Source: Streptomyces sp. ISL-10 (lineage in GTDB: Bacteria > Actinomycetota > Actinomycetes > Streptomycetales > Streptomycetaceae). Taken from it: a stretch of 64,000 nt of DNA. The notes under the pieces were generated by a model. That model saw only the letters and a program-made list of their open reading frames with translations. It ran no database searches and was not told where the DNA came from. This document shows positions 55,029 through 64,000 of this stretch, piece by piece (position 1 is the stretch's first letter; the number at the start of each line of letters is the position of its first letter). Location of the stretch: positions 372,001-436,000 of the forward strand of contig NZ_JAGGOJ010000003.1 in NCBI RefSeq assembly GCF_018614575.1. Reading direction: 5' to 3'. A program made the position numbers and the translations under genes.

Positions 55029-56150
55029 TCACCCCAAGCCGACCCGCTCCGCGTGCAGTTCCGAGCGGACCAGTTCCAGCAGACGGCCCAGCCAGTTGCG
55101 GCCGCGGCCCGCGTTGTCGCCCCAGAAGGCGGAGTCGGCGTCGGAGTAGATCAGGGTTGCGTCCTCCGTCGACAGGAGGAACTCGGCAAGCACCGGGTGT
55201 TGGGCGTACTTGGCGCGGAGCAGGCGGGTCATCACTGCCGTGCGGACCTGCTCCCAGCCGTCGCGCCGCCGGGCGTCGGCGGCGAGCTTGGCGGCCGCGG
55301 CGGCGGTGTCGGCAGAAGTGATCGCAGCACGGGCGTCGGTATCCGCCGTGGACAGCGCCCAGTACGCATGCGCGATCGACGGGTACGTGACGCCGTCGAT
55401 GTCCACGGGCGCCGGGAAGTCGGTCCGCAGCGACTTCTTGTTCCGCGCGTCCGAGGGCTTGAGCGGGTACGTGTGGGGGACGTGGACCGCCGGGGCGTGT
55501 GAGGTCGTGGGGCCATCCGCCGGGACTCGGGAGGCGCGTTCGGCGATCCAGCGGGACCGGTCCTCGAAGTAGGCGACCGCCTCGTCGTACTCCTCCTGTG
55601 TGACCGGGTCGTCCGGCCACTCCTCCGTGTGGCCGCCCGGTCCGGCCACGAGGACCCTGAGCGGCTCGTCCCTGCGGTCCATGTCGCCGAGCGCGTAGTG
55701 CCGCTGGGTCTCCGGGACGGCGAAGTACGCGGCGCGGGCAGCGGCGCGCTTCTCCTCGGTGCGGTCCGCGAGGAACGCCTCGGCAGCCGCCAGGCACCGG
55801 TCCGTGGAGTCGGGGCGGCCGTTGAGCTGCTCGATGGTGTCCCGTATCTCGGCGAGCAGCAGCTCCGGTGTGAGCCAGGTCCGCGGCTCGCCGAACGTCC
55901 AGTGGGCCAGGTCGTACCCGGAGCCCCGGGCACCGTCGGGGAGTTCAGTGGCGACCCATCCGCTGCGGAGCTTCCCCTCGAACTCGTCGAGGGTGACCAG
56001 CCCCCAGCAGTCGATGAGCCCGTCCGCGTAGATGAACAGGTCGGTGAGGTGGTAGTCGCCGTTGCGGATGAAAGCGTGACGCCAGGTGCCGGGGACGCGG
56101 ACGCCGTCCGCCATGCGATGAGTGACCCGCTTGCTGATCATGCGCGTCAT
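55029..56150 (-). CDS. NADAR-domain protein (ADP-ribose N-glycosidase-like)
   Basis: A 373-residue protein. The N-terminal half (about 1-200) is of unrecognised family (GDYHLTDLFIYADGLIDCWG). The C-terminal 150 residues are a NADAR (YbiA-like) domain, with FPAPVDIDGVTYPSIAHAYW, LLRAKYAQHPVLAEFLLSTE and FWGDNAGRGRNWLGRLLELV, matching the conserved Trp-Gly and N-R-LG segments. NADAR domains hydrolyse N-glycosidic bonds and can remove ADP-ribose from guanine, countering DarT-type toxins; others act in riboflavin-linked metabolism. No DarT-like gene is seen nearby. The start is ATG at 56150, with an alternative at 56141. Confidence 0.8.
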   Translation of the reverse strand: MTRMISKRVTHRMADGVRVPGTWRHAFIRNGDYHLTDLFIYADGLIDCWGLVTLDEFEGKLRSGWVATELPDGARGSGYDLAHWTFGEPRTWLTPELLLAEIRDTIEQLNGRPDSTDRCLAAAEAFLADRTEEKRAAARAAYFAVPETQRHYALGDMDRRDEPLRVLVAGPGGHTEEWPDDPVTQEEYDEAVAYFEDRSRWIAERASRVPADGPTTSHAPAVHVPHTYPLKPSDARNKKSLRTDFPAPVDIDGVTYPSIAHAYWALSTADTDARAAITSADTAAAAAKLAADARRRDGWEQVRTAVMTRLLRAKYAQHPVLAEFLLSTEDATLIYSDADSAFWGDNAGRGRNWLGRLLELVRSELHAERVGLG

Positions 56151-56383
56151 TGTGCCGCGTCGCCGTACCGCGCGAGAGCGGCGGGTGACCGGCCGGTGGA
56201 CGTCTCCGGACAGGGGAGGCACCAAAGCAAAACCGGATGATGAGCTGCCCAGCCCCCTGTTAGATTTCGTTCCGCGCGGGGCGGCTCCCGAGTGTGCTTC
56301 CTTCCTGAATTCCTTTCACGAAACAGCGCCCTCACTTCCCGCCCCGCGCAACACCCGGTCATCCGGGAAGGGGGAAGAAAGAC

Positions 56384-58990
56384 GTGTCCGGCACCAAGGC
56401 CGCCATCCGCACCGCGACCACTCCGCGCAGCCTCGCCGCCGTGCTCCTCGCACGGCGCGGGGTCGTGTACCTGCCGGGGGGCGGGGACGTCTTGGAGCCC
56501 GCCGGGGACGTGGGCGCCGCGTTGCTCGAGGCCGACCTCGTCGAGCGCGGGTATCTCGTCGCCGCCCCGCTGCGTGCCGCGTTCGCGGCGCTCGACGCGC
56601 GGGCACTCGGGGCGATGGGCCGGGCCCTGCTCCAGGACATCGACCGGGAGACCGGCGCCGACCGCCCGCACGAGCCGCTGCTGCGCGGATTCCCGGACAG
56701 CACCCCGCACGACACGTACGCGCACTACGTCGACCGCGTCCTCACGGTGCTGTTCCAGCGCTCCGAGCAGCCGTGCGTGCTGTGCGGCGCCGTGGACGCC
56801 GTCGTGCCCGTCGCGCCCTGCGCCCACCTCGTGTGCGGCACCTGCTTCGACGGCGCCGACTTCTCGGCGTGTCCCGTGTGCGAGCGGCGCATCGATCCCG
56901 CCGACCCGTTCCTGCGCCCCAAGCGCCCGCGTCGGCTCTTCGCCCGCCGCCCCGCGCCGCCCCAGCGGCTGCGACTGATCGCGTACGGCGGTGACCTGAG
57001 TGACCGTCAGCATGACGCCGCCCAGGAACTGGACACCCTGCTCGCCCGGACCGGCGCCCTGAGTCCGCAGGACACCGACGACCTGGACGCCCTGCTGGCC
57101 GTCCGGACCCGCGACGGCCTCGACCGGCTGCCGACCGCCGTACCGGGCCGCGAAACCAAGGCCCGTCTCGTCGCCTGGCTGCTCGCCGACCCCGCGACCC
57201 TGCCCACGACCCTGCCCTTCGCCACCGCTCTCGTCGACACCGCCACCGACGTGCTGCGCGTGCTCGCGGTCCGTTCCGGCGGGGACGCGGGACTCGTGGA
57301 GATCCCGCGCTTCGCCCGTGTGTCCCGGCCCCTGCGCCGCGCCCTGCTGTCCGCCCTGGACGCTCTCGACCCGGCGCGGGCGGCCCAGGACATGCGGCGG
57401 TACCGGCGCGCCTGGATCCACGCCGCGGAGCTGCTGCACCCCTTCGAGCACACGGACCGGTACCCCGGCGCGGCCCTCGCGTTCGCCGCGCTGCGGGGCA
57501 CGGCGCTCGGCGACGACGCCCTGTCGCTCGCCCTGCGCAAGGCCGCGGACGGCGTCGACGGCATCGACGTCACCGGCCCGGTCGTGACCGTACGCACCTG
57601 GGCCGGCCAGGTCGAGACGGCGCTCGCCGGCCGTGACCTCCGCCGGGCGCTCGCCCTGCTCCAGCAGCGGCCGGGCGAACTGGTCCGCCGCCTCGACCAC
57701 CTGCTGCGCCTCGCCGGTGACGGAGGCGGAGACGGAGACGAGGAGCGTGCCGTCGTCGCCGCGCTGGAGCGTGCCGTCGGGCGGGTTGCACCGGCCGTCG
57801 TACTGTCCGCGCTCGGCGCGATCCGCACGCGTACACGCGAGCGCACGGTACGGGTGTTCTTTCCCAAGGGCGCGGCAGCGCGGGCCCATGTGACCGACGA
57901 CGGCAGGCCGGCGCTCCCCGCCGCGCTCGTGCGGTCCGTGGCAGGCGTGCTGACGGCGGAGATGCTGCGCCGCGCCGGGGAAGCGGCGCCGGTGGAGGTC
58001 GCGGTCGTGGACGCCGCGCTGGACGGCGTCGTCGCGCCGTTCACCGAACGGACCGCGTCGCGGGCCCTGGTGACCCTTCCGCGCGGCAGCGAACTCGCCG
58101 TCCCGGACGGCAGGACGTTGCGCCTGTTCCTGCACTGGATGGAGAGTCCCGCCTCGGGACGCACCGACCTCGACCTGTCGGCGGCCATGTTCGACGCGGA
58201 CTGGCGGCACATGGGGGAGTGCGACTACACCAGGCTGCGGTACGAGGGCACGGCGGCGGTGCACTCGGGCGACCTCCAGGACGCCCCGCCCCCGCTCGGC
58301 GCGTCCGAGTTCGTCGATCTCGACCTGGAGCGGCTGGCCGAGGCCGGGGTGCGTTACGTCGTCGCGGTCGTCTACTCGTACAACAACGTCCCCTTCGGCG
58401 ACCTGGCGGACGCCTTCGCCGGGCTCATGGTGCGGGACGCGCCCGGGAACGAGGGGCCCGTGTTCGACGCGCGTGCCGTGGAGCAGCGCTTCGACCTCAC
58501 CGGCAGCAGCCGCGCCTGCGTGCCCCTGCTCGTCGATGTGCAGGCACGCACCATGCGCTGGCTCGATGTCGTCAAGGGAGTCACCGGCACGCAGCATGCC
58601 GTGTGGCGGCACGCGCACGCGCTGGCCACCCTCGCCCACCGGCTCACAGAGCTGTTCGCCTCCGGCGCCCGCGTCGGCTTGGGCGAGCTCGCGGTGTGGC
58701 AGGCCGCGGCCCGGGCGGCAACGGTCGTCCTGCGTCACACGGACGGCTCGCGGAGCGTGTACGCCCGGCGGGACGGCGAGGACGTGGCCGGTTTCGCGGC
58801 ACGCATCGGTTCACCGGAGACCGACGTGCCCGGTCCCTCGGCACGGCCCCGGCTGGCGTTCCTGATGCGCGGGGACGTCGAACTGCCCGACGGCAGCGAG
58901 GTCTTCGCGCTGTACCCGTACGCGCAGGACGCGACGCGAGTGCGCCTGCTCGCCGCCCCCGACGTCGTCACGGCCTTCGCGCCGCGCTGA
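56384..58990 (+). CDS. MXAN_6230/SCO0854-type RING-finger protein with TerD-like C-terminus
   Basis: An 868-residue protein. A RING-like C3HC4 zinc finger (CVLCGAV, PCAHLVCGTC, CPVC; about 131-168) follows a helical N-terminus. A long helical middle region of HEAT-like character is next, and the C-terminal part (about 555-760: LFLHWMESPASGRTDLDLSA, AVHSGDLQDAPPPLGASEFV) has a TerD-like fold signature. Bacterial RING proteins of this family are known in myxobacteria and Streptomyces but their E3 activity is unproven. The GTG is preceded by GGGAAGGGGGAAG. It ends at a perfect terminator and is convergent with aceB. Confidence 0.82.
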   Translation: MSGTKAAIRTATTPRSLAAVLLARRGVVYLPGGGDVLEPAGDVGAALLEADLVERGYLVAAPLRAAFAALDARALGAMGRALLQDIDRETGADRPHEPLLRGFPDSTPHDTYAHYVDRVLTVLFQRSEQPCVLCGAVDAVVPVAPCAHLVCGTCFDGADFSACPVCERRIDPADPFLRPKRPRRLFARRPAPPQRLRLIAYGGDLSDRQHDAAQELDTLLARTGALSPQDTDDLDALLAVRTRDGLDRLPTAVPGRETKARLVAWLLADPATLPTTLPFATALVDTATDVLRVLAVRSGGDAGLVEIPRFARVSRPLRRALLSALDALDPARAAQDMRRYRRAWIHAAELLHPFEHTDRYPGAALAFAALRGTALGDDALSLALRKAADGVDGIDVTGPVVTVRTWAGQVETALAGRDLRRALALLQQRPGELVRRLDHLLRLAGDGGGDGDEERAVVAALERAVGRVAPAVVLSALGAIRTRTRERTVRVFFPKGAAARAHVTDDGRPALPAALVRSVAGVLTAEMLRRAGEAAPVEVAVVDAALDGVVAPFTERTASRALVTLPRGSELAVPDGRTLRLFLHWMESPASGRTDLDLSAAMFDADWRHMGECDYTRLRYEGTAAVHSGDLQDAPPPLGASEFVDLDLERLAEAGVRYVVAVVYSYNNVPFGDLADAFAGLMVRDAPGNEGPVFDARAVEQRFDLTGSSRACVPLLVDVQARTMRWLDVVKGVTGTQHAVWRHAHALATLAHRLTELFASGARVGLGELAVWQAAARAATVVLRHTDGSRSVYARRDGEDVAGFAARIGSPETDVPGPSARPRLAFLMRGDVELPDGSEVFALYPYAQDATRVRLLAAPDVVTAFAPR

Positions 58991-58997
58991 CGCACCA

Positions 58998-59029
58998 CCG
59001 CCCCCGGTGCTGTGCGGTACCGGGGGCGG
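58998..59029. terminator. Perfect bidirectional terminator hairpin
   Basis: CCGCCCCCGGT and ACCGGGGGCGG form an 11-base-pair stem with a ten-base loop, in the 60-base gap between the convergent RING-protein and aceB genes. Confidence 0.9.
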
Positions 59030-59050
59030 CGTGAAGCGCAACAGGCGGGA

Positions 59051-60673
59051 TCAGCCGAGAAGTTGCTCGTATGCCGGAAGCGTCAGGAAGTCCTCGTACT
59101 TCTCGTCCAGCGCGACCTTCAGCAGCAGATCGTGCGCCTGCTGCCAGTTGCCCGCGGCGAAGGCCTCCTCGCCCAGCTCCGTGCGGATCGCCGCCAGTTC
59201 CTCCGCCGCGACCCTCCGCGCCAGCTCCGGGGTGGCCCGCTCGCCGTTCTCGAAGACCACGCCCGCGTTGATCCACTGCCAGATCTGGGAGCGGGAGATC
59301 TCCGCCGTGGCCGCGTCTTCCATCAGGTTGAAGATGGCGACCGCGCCGAGTCCGCGCAGCCACGCCTCGATGTAGCGGATACCGACCTGGACCGCGTTGC
59401 GCAGGCCCTCGTACGTGGGCCTGGCGTCCAGGGAGTCGATGGCGATCAGGTCGCCGGCCGCGACCGAGACGTCCTCGCGGAGGCGGTCCTTCTGGTTCGG
59501 CTTGTCGCCCAGCACCGCGTCGAAGGACGCCATCGCGATCGGGACCAGGTCGGGGTGGGCCACCCACGAGCCGTCGAAGCCGTCGCCGGCCTCGCGGTCC
59601 TTGTCGGCCTTGACCTTCTCGAAGGCGACCTTGTTGACCTCGGGGTCCTTGCGGGACGGGATGAACGCCGCCATGCCGCCGATCGCGTGCGCGCCCCTTT
59701 TGTGGCAGGTGCGCACCAGCAGCTCGGTGTAGGCCCGCATGAACGGGGCGGTCATGGTCACCGCGTTGCGGTCCGGCAGCACGAACTTCTCGCCGCCGTC
59801 ACGGAAGTTCTTCACGATGGAGAACAGGTAGTCCCAGCGGCCGGCGTTGAGGCCGGAGGCGTGGTCGCGCAGTTCGTAGAGGATCTCCTCCATCTCGTAC
59901 GCCGCCGTGATCGTCTCGATCAGGACGGTCGCGCGGACCGAGCCCTGCGGGACGCCGACGTAGTCCTGGGCGAAGACGAAGATGTCGTTCCAGAGGCGGG
60001 CCTCCAGGTGCGACTCGGTCTTCGGCAGGTAGAAGTACGGCCCCTTGCCGAGGTCCAGCAGGCGCTGGGCGTTGTGGAAGAAGTACAGGCCGAAGTCGAC
60101 CAGGGCGCCCGGCACCGGCGTGCCGTCGACCTGGAGGTGGCGCTCGATGAGGTGCCAGCCGCGTGGGCGCATCACCACGGTCGCGAGCTCCTCGGCGGGG
60201 CGCAGGGCGTACGACTTGCCCGACCCCGGGTCGGTGAAGTCGATGCGGCGCTCATAGGCGTCGATCAGATTGAGCTGGCCGAGGACGACGTTCTCCCAGG
60301 TGGGTGCGGAGGCGTCCTCGAAGTCGGCGAGCCAGACCTTCGCGCCTGAGTTGAGCGCGTTGATGGTCATCTTGCGGTCGGTGGGTCCGGTGATCTCCAC
60401 CCGGCGGTCGTTCAGGGCCGGGGGTGTCGGGGCGACCTTCCAGGAGTCGTCCGCGCGGATCGCCGCGGTCTCCGGGAGGAAGTCCAGCGTGGAGGTGCGG
60501 GCGATCTCGGCGCGGCGCTCGGCGCGTCGGGCGAGCAGCTCGTCACGCCGGGGCGTGAACCGCCGGTGCAGCTCGGCCACGAACGCGAGGGCCGCGTCGG
60601 TCAGGACCTCTTCCTGCCGGGGAAGGGGCTCGGCTTCGACGATGGCCAGCGGGGACGGCGCTGGTGCGGACAT
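59051..60673 (-). CDS. aceB: Malate synthase A
   Basis: A 540-residue enzyme that condenses glyoxylate with acetyl-CoA to malate in the glyoxylate cycle, or after purine/allantoin breakdown. Conserved segments include [70 protein letters not shown] and [20 protein letters not shown]; these include the metal- and substrate-binding Arg and Glu/Asp of the type A fold. Length is typical. The ATG has GAAGGAAG upstream. No isocitrate lyase gene is in the window. Confidence 0.97.
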   Translation of the reverse strand: MSAPAPSPLAIVEAEPLPRQEEVLTDAALAFVAELHRRFTPRRDELLARRAERRAEIARTSTLDFLPETAAIRADDSWKVAPTPPALNDRRVEITGPTDRKMTINALNSGAKVWLADFEDASAPTWENVVLGQLNLIDAYERRIDFTDPGSGKSYALRPAEELATVVMRPRGWHLIERHLQVDGTPVPGALVDFGLYFFHNAQRLLDLGKGPYFYLPKTESHLEARLWNDIFVFAQDYVGVPQGSVRATVLIETITAAYEMEEILYELRDHASGLNAGRWDYLFSIVKNFRDGGEKFVLPDRNAVTMTAPFMRAYTELLVRTCHKRGAHAIGGMAAFIPSRKDPEVNKVAFEKVKADKDREAGDGFDGSWVAHPDLVPIAMASFDAVLGDKPNQKDRLREDVSVAAGDLIAIDSLDARPTYEGLRNAVQVGIRYIEAWLRGLGAVAIFNLMEDAATAEISRSQIWQWINAGVVFENGERATPELARRVAAEELAAIRTELGEEAFAAGNWQQAHDLLLKVALDEKYEDFLTLPAYEQLLG

Positions 60674-60928
60674 GAGCTGTCACTTCCTTCAGCGGGCATT
60701 CAGGAGCTTCTCAACGAGCGTCGGGGCTCACGAGCGGCGCCGGGCGGCCGCCCGGGGCGCGGCACGCGGCACTGAGTGCCACGGCTCCCGGGTACGGCCG
60801 AGGGGCGCCTTCGGTGGGTCAGGCGCTTCTGATCAGTGGATAGTAGTTATCGCATAGTGGAAGTTCAATGGTTTGTTGATATCGAGATTCTCCGGGTCGA
60901 CACAACGTGTCGCTCAGTGCCACGCCGT
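60674..60928. promoter_or_regulatory. Promoter region of aceB
   Basis: The 255-base gap has an A/T-rich patch at about 60836-60890 in an otherwise G/C-rich sequence, presumably the aceB promoter and operator. A small inverted repeat CGACAC-AAC-GTGTCG sits at 60898-60912, close to the end of the upstream nucleotidyltransferase gene; it could be its terminator or an operator. No known regulator motif is identified. Confidence 0.35.
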
Positions 60929-61564
60929 TCACTCAAGGTGGCGCAGATCCCCGGGCGTGTCGATGTCGTAGTCCTGCGCCACGTCCCCGCACTCCACGAG
61001 CGTCAGCTCGCCCTCGTGCGCCGTCACGTACGCCCGCGCCCCGCGGTCCCCCGCCGCGCTCGCCGCGATGTCCGCCCAGCGGTCCGCGCCGAACACGAGC
61101 GGGTGCCCCCGCCGCCCCCCGTACGCCGCCGCCGCGAGTGCCGTACGCGACCGGCCCGCGGCCCGCACCCTCGCGACCGCCGGTGCGCCGATGCCGGGCT
61201 GGTCCACCAGCAGGACCAGCACCGCGTCCACGCCCTCGGCGGGCAGCGAGCCCAGCCCCACCCGCAGCGACGAGCCCATCCCGCTCGCCCACGCCGGGTT
61301 CTCGGCCACGTGGCACCCCGTCAGGTCCGCCTCCTCGCGTACGGCATCGGCCGACGCGCCCAGCACCACATGCACCGGGCCGCAACCGCCCTCACGCAGC
61401 GCCCGCACGGCGTGTTCGACCAGCGGCCGGCCGCGGTGCGTCAGCAGCGCCTTGGGCCGGCCGCCGAGCCGCCGTCCGCCGCCCGCTGCGAGCAACAGGC
61501 CCGCGACAACGGGCTCGTGGGCGTTTGGCTCGTGAGAGACGGGGCGCGGGCGGGGGTATGACAT
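60929..61564 (-). CDS. MobA-like nucleotidyltransferase (molybdenum-cofactor type)
   Basis: A 211-residue NTP_transf_3 protein with the N-terminal nucleotide-binding motif GLLLAAGGGRRLGGRPKALL (about 21-40), the acidic LVDQPGI that binds metal, and a GHPLVFGADRW segment. It probably transfers CMP or GMP to a molybdopterin cofactor, as MocA/MobA do, for a molybdenum hydroxylase such as xanthine dehydrogenase. The ATG at 61564 follows GGAG. It lies upstream of aceB on the same strand, with a 255-base gap, so it probably has its own promoter. Confidence 0.85.
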   Translation of the reverse strand: MSYPRPRPVSHEPNAHEPVVAGLLLAAGGGRRLGGRPKALLTHRGRPLVEHAVRALREGGCGPVHVVLGASADAVREEADLTGCHVAENPAWASGMGSSLRVGLGSLPAEGVDAVLVLLVDQPGIGAPAVARVRAAGRSRTALAAAAYGGRRGHPLVFGADRWADIAASAAGDRGARAYVTAHEGELTLVECGDVAQDYDIDTPGDLRHLE

Positions 61565-61715
61565 GAGGACTCCTTCGCCCGTTGAGGGCACGGTGGGACG
61601 CCGGCCCGTCCGGGCATGTCGCGCGCGCTGCAACCGCGCGGGCCGCCCGGGCCGTCCGACGTGGAGAGCACGGGGTGACCTTGGATAAGGTTCACCTCCA
61701 ATACTGAGGTTCGCC

Positions 61716-63638
61716 ATGGGGGATCGAGAGTCGATGAGTGGGCGCGCGCACCAGGGAACTGTGTTCCAGCCGCTGGGTGAGGACGATCCGAGGACCGTCG
61801 CCGGATACAAGATCGCAGCTCGGCTCGGAGCCGGCGGGATGGGCAAGGTCTATCTCTCGTACACCCCTGGCGGCCGGCCCGTCGCCATCAAGGTGATCCG
61901 GCCCGACTTCGGCCAGGATGCCGAGTTCCGCCGCCGGTTCGCCCAGGAGGTGCAGGCCGCGCAGCGTGTGCAGGGCCTGTTCACCGCGCCCGTGATCGAC
62001 GCCGACGCGGATGCCGAACAGCCCTGGCTCGCCACCGCCTACGTGCCCGGTCCCTCCCTGGCCGACGCCGTCGCCCAGCACGGCAGACTGCCGGTGGAGA
62101 CCGTACTGCTGCTGGTCGCCGGTATCGCCGAGGCGCTGCAGATCATCCACGGCGCGGGCATCGTCCACCGGGACCTCAAGCCGGCCAACGTCCTGCTCGC
62201 CGCCGACGGCCCCCGCGTCATCGACTTCGGCATCGCCCGTGCCGCCGACGCCACGTCGCTGACCAGCAGCGGCGTCACCATCGGCACGCCCTCCTTCATG
62301 GCCCCCGAGCAGGCCGCGGGCAGCCATGTCACGCCCGCCACCGACATCTTCGCCCTCGGTCAGATCGCGGCATACGCGGCCACCGGCAAGGCGGCCTTCG
62401 GCGAGGGCACCTCGCACGGCGTGCTCTACCGGATCGTCCACGAGGAGCCCGACCTCACCGAACTGCCGGACCGGCTGCGCGAACTGGTCACCCGCTGCAT
62501 GGTCAAGGAGCCCGACGGCCGTCCCTCCGTCGCCGACATCCTGGCCATCTGCCAGGCGGCCAACGGCGAGACGGTGCTGCGCCGCCCCGACGAGTGGCTG
62601 CCGAGCGTGGTGGCCGCCGAGATCACCACCCGCGTCGCCGCGCCCGCGCCAGCGGCCACCCCGCCGGCCGGGCAGGCGCCGGTCGCTCCTGCGCAGCCTG
62701 CGGCGGCGCCGACCCATGCGCCGACCGCGCACGCCGCGCCGGCGACGCCGCCGCCCGGATTCGGCCCGGCCCCGCAGACGGCCCCCCAGCCCCATGCGCC
62801 CACCCAGCCGGCGGCACAGTCGCACGGGCAGCCGCAGACGCACGGGCAGCCCCAGCCGTACGTTGCGCAGCCGCAGACGTACGGCTATCCACAGGCGGGG
62901 CCGCCCGGCTACGGCTACCCGCAGGCGGCCGCGCACCCGCAGCCCGGCGCGCCCGCGCCGTACCCCACCGTCACCGTCACCGGCCCCCAGGCACCCGCCG
63001 CGCCGAAGAAGAAGACGGCCCGTAACCTCGCCATCGCGGTGCTGGCGACCCTGGTTATCGGCGGCGCCGCGGGCGGCGGCGCCTACTACGCCCTTTCGGG
63101 CAAGGACGAGGACAAGACCAACCAGAGCCAGGACAAGCAGGGTTCGCAGAAGCAGGACACCACCCCGGGCGCGGACGGCACCCCTTCCGGCGACGGCAAC
63201 GGCGGCGACGAGGTCGACACGCCGCCCGACGAGTCGGTGCCGGACCCGACACCCAAGACGTACACCGGACTCGACGTCGTCGACAACTACCACCTCAAGC
63301 TCGACGACGAACCCCTCCTGCCCGTCAATGACGACTCGGAGGGGGACATCGAGTACGAGTGGGGGATCGGTCAGATCGAGTCCCCGAGCGGTCGGCTCAT
63401 CCTCCTGCGCAGCGAGCAGACGGCCGACCTCGCCACCTGCAAGAGTGAGACCCGGTACACCAGTACGATCGAGCTGGACGTCCTGTCGAAGGGCGCGAGG
63501 ATCTGTGTGCTGACGGACTCCGGCCATGTCGGGGTGGCCACCTACCAGGGGAAATCGCCGGACTCCGACCCCAGTCAGTACATCACCCTCGATGTCACGG
63601 TCTGGCGCAACGCGATCGACCCTGCCCCTTCGTCCTGA
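61716..63638 (+). CDS. Transmembrane Ser/Thr protein kinase (PknB-like)
   Basis: A 640-residue receptor-like kinase. The catalytic domain (about 29-290) has LGAGGMGKVYLS, AIKVI, HRDLKPANVLL, DFGIA and MAPEQAA. A long Pro/Ala/Gln/His-rich linker (about 300-430) leads to one membrane helix (about 435-455, LAIAVLATLVIGGAAGGGAY). The outside part of about 180 residues contains an acidic linker and a compact C-terminal domain with two Cys. The linker repeats GQPQ/HGQP. A second in-frame ATG at 61734 is possible; 61716 is preferred because of GAGG upstream. The ligand is unknown. Confidence 0.92.
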   Translation: MGDRESMSGRAHQGTVFQPLGEDDPRTVAGYKIAARLGAGGMGKVYLSYTPGGRPVAIKVIRPDFGQDAEFRRRFAQEVQAAQRVQGLFTAPVIDADADAEQPWLATAYVPGPSLADAVAQHGRLPVETVLLLVAGIAEALQIIHGAGIVHRDLKPANVLLAADGPRVIDFGIARAADATSLTSSGVTIGTPSFMAPEQAAGSHVTPATDIFALGQIAAYAATGKAAFGEGTSHGVLYRIVHEEPDLTELPDRLRELVTRCMVKEPDGRPSVADILAICQAANGETVLRRPDEWLPSVVAAEITTRVAAPAPAATPPAGQAPVAPAQPAAAPTHAPTAHAAPATPPPGFGPAPQTAPQPHAPTQPAAQSHGQPQTHGQPQPYVAQPQTYGYPQAGPPGYGYPQAAAHPQPGAPAPYPTVTVTGPQAPAAPKKKTARNLAIAVLATLVIGGAAGGGAYYALSGKDEDKTNQSQDKQGSQKQDTTPGADGTPSGDGNGGDEVDTPPDESVPDPTPKTYTGLDVVDNYHLKLDDEPLLPVNDDSEGDIEYEWGIGQIESPSGRLILLRSEQTADLATCKSETRYTSTIELDVLSKGARICVLTDSGHVGVATYQGKSPDSDPSQYITLDVTVWRNAIDPAPSS

Positions 63639-63785
63639 ATTCCGTCCTCACTGTGGCGCGTCGCGGGCCGGATGGCGTTAACTGGCCCGCACCCCGCGGG
63701 CGTTCGGCCGTCCGGCGGAACGCAGGCGCGGGCACGAGGACGTGCGAGGGGCTGGGCTTTGTTGCGAAGCGTGGGGCAGACGCGG

Positions 63786-64000
63786 GTGACAGGGAGCGGC
63801 GGCGACCCGAGGGCGGCGGAGCTACGTGCTGCGGTCGCGCAGCTCCGCCGTGAACTGGCCGGGTACCGTGCGGAGTTCGGTGACCGGGCGATCGCCGAGG
63901 ACGAACTGGCCGTACTGGCCGCGATGATCGCCGCGGGCGATCCCGAGATTCCCCGTATGCGCCGTTCGCTGCTGCTCATCGCGGGCGCGCTCGGATCCGT
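63786..64000 (+). CDS. DUF5955-family protein, 3' end outside window
   Basis: The first 71 residues are present (from VTGSGGDPRAAELRAAVAQL), in a frame that remains open at the window edge. The combination of LRRELAGYRAEFGDRAIAED and PEIPRMRRSLLLIAGALGS resembles the DUF5955 family of small Streptomyces proteins. A TTG at 63762 is an alternative start. Function unknown. Confidence 0.7.
   Translation, partial: MTGSGGDPRAAELRAAVAQLRRELAGYRAEFGDRAIAEDELAVLAAMIAAGDPEIPRMRRSLLLIAGALGS

Noticed and set aside
59012..60349. A 445-residue plus-strand frame opposite aceB
   Set aside because: It is the antisense shadow of a strongly conserved malate synthase gene.
63575..63979. A minus-strand gene at the right edge
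   Set aside because: It overlaps the end of the kinase gene and the conserved DUF5955 frame, and its translation is low-complexity.

Overview
The window is high-GC actinobacterial DNA, almost certainly from a Streptomyces chromosome. The signs are GTG starts, third-position G/C codon use, a two-component system with an overlapping ATGA junction, an XRE/DUF5753-DUF397 regulator pair, Ser/Thr kinases of the PknB type, a MXAN_6230/SCO0854-type RING protein and a Streptomyces-type malate synthase. All identifications rest on reading translations by eye; no database search was possible.

Layout. 0-10.4 kb is ordinary chromosome: the tail of an ECF sigma factor with a SnoaL-type domain, an SDR, a TIGR03086 protein, an unrecognised 719-residue protein, a membrane-anchored Pro-rich protein, an OmpR/histidine kinase pair, a secreted CAP-domain protein, an FN3 lipoprotein with a DasR-like site upstream, and a PhzF protein. 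Two short tandem or interspersed repeats sit between these genes.

10.5-54 kb is a dense defence and conflict island. (a) 10.5-19.7 kb (-): a RelE-UvrD fusion helicase translationally coupled to a giant DEAD helicase-DUF1998-nuclease (DrmA/DrmB or DruE type), divergent from a beta-family protein gene. (b) 21.8-31.0 kb: a GmrSD-type DUF262/DUF1524 restriction enzyme, an SNF2 helicase and, convergent to them, an Hsp70-like protein with a large coiled-coil protein that ends in a GrpE-like domain. This is effectively a dedicated chaperone-plus-exchange-factor pair beside a helicase and a nuclease. (c) 31.7-39.3 kb: an EcsC/TerB-like protein, a type VII-style polymorphic toxin with its immunity gene, a PQQ-type lipoprotein and an XRE/DUF397 pair. 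Several decayed genes lie among them, including a scar in which a truncated copy of the XRE gene abuts a truncated copy of the immunity gene. (d) 39.3-48.6 kb (-): Ser/Thr kinase, SNF2 helicase and Eco57I-type methyltransferase in one operon, resembling DISARM class 1 DrmD/DrmMI with an added kinase. (e) 48.9-53.8 kb (+): a DUF4011-helicase-Vsr-like nuclease (HheA-like) interrupted by a frameshift in a run of eight C.

54-64 kb returns to chromosomal genes: a NADAR-domain protein, a RING/TerD-like protein, malate synthase (aceB), a MobA-like nucleotidyltransferase, a transmembrane Ser/Thr kinase and the start of a DUF5955 protein. Strong terminator hairpins occur at 39.29 and 59.00 kb. No tRNA, rRNA, CRISPR array, intact insertion sequence or integrase was seen.

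The most unusual candidates are the Hsp70/GrpE-like/SNF2/GmrSD neighbourhood, the kinase-helicase-methylase operon, and the presence of DISARM-like parts dispersed through one island.
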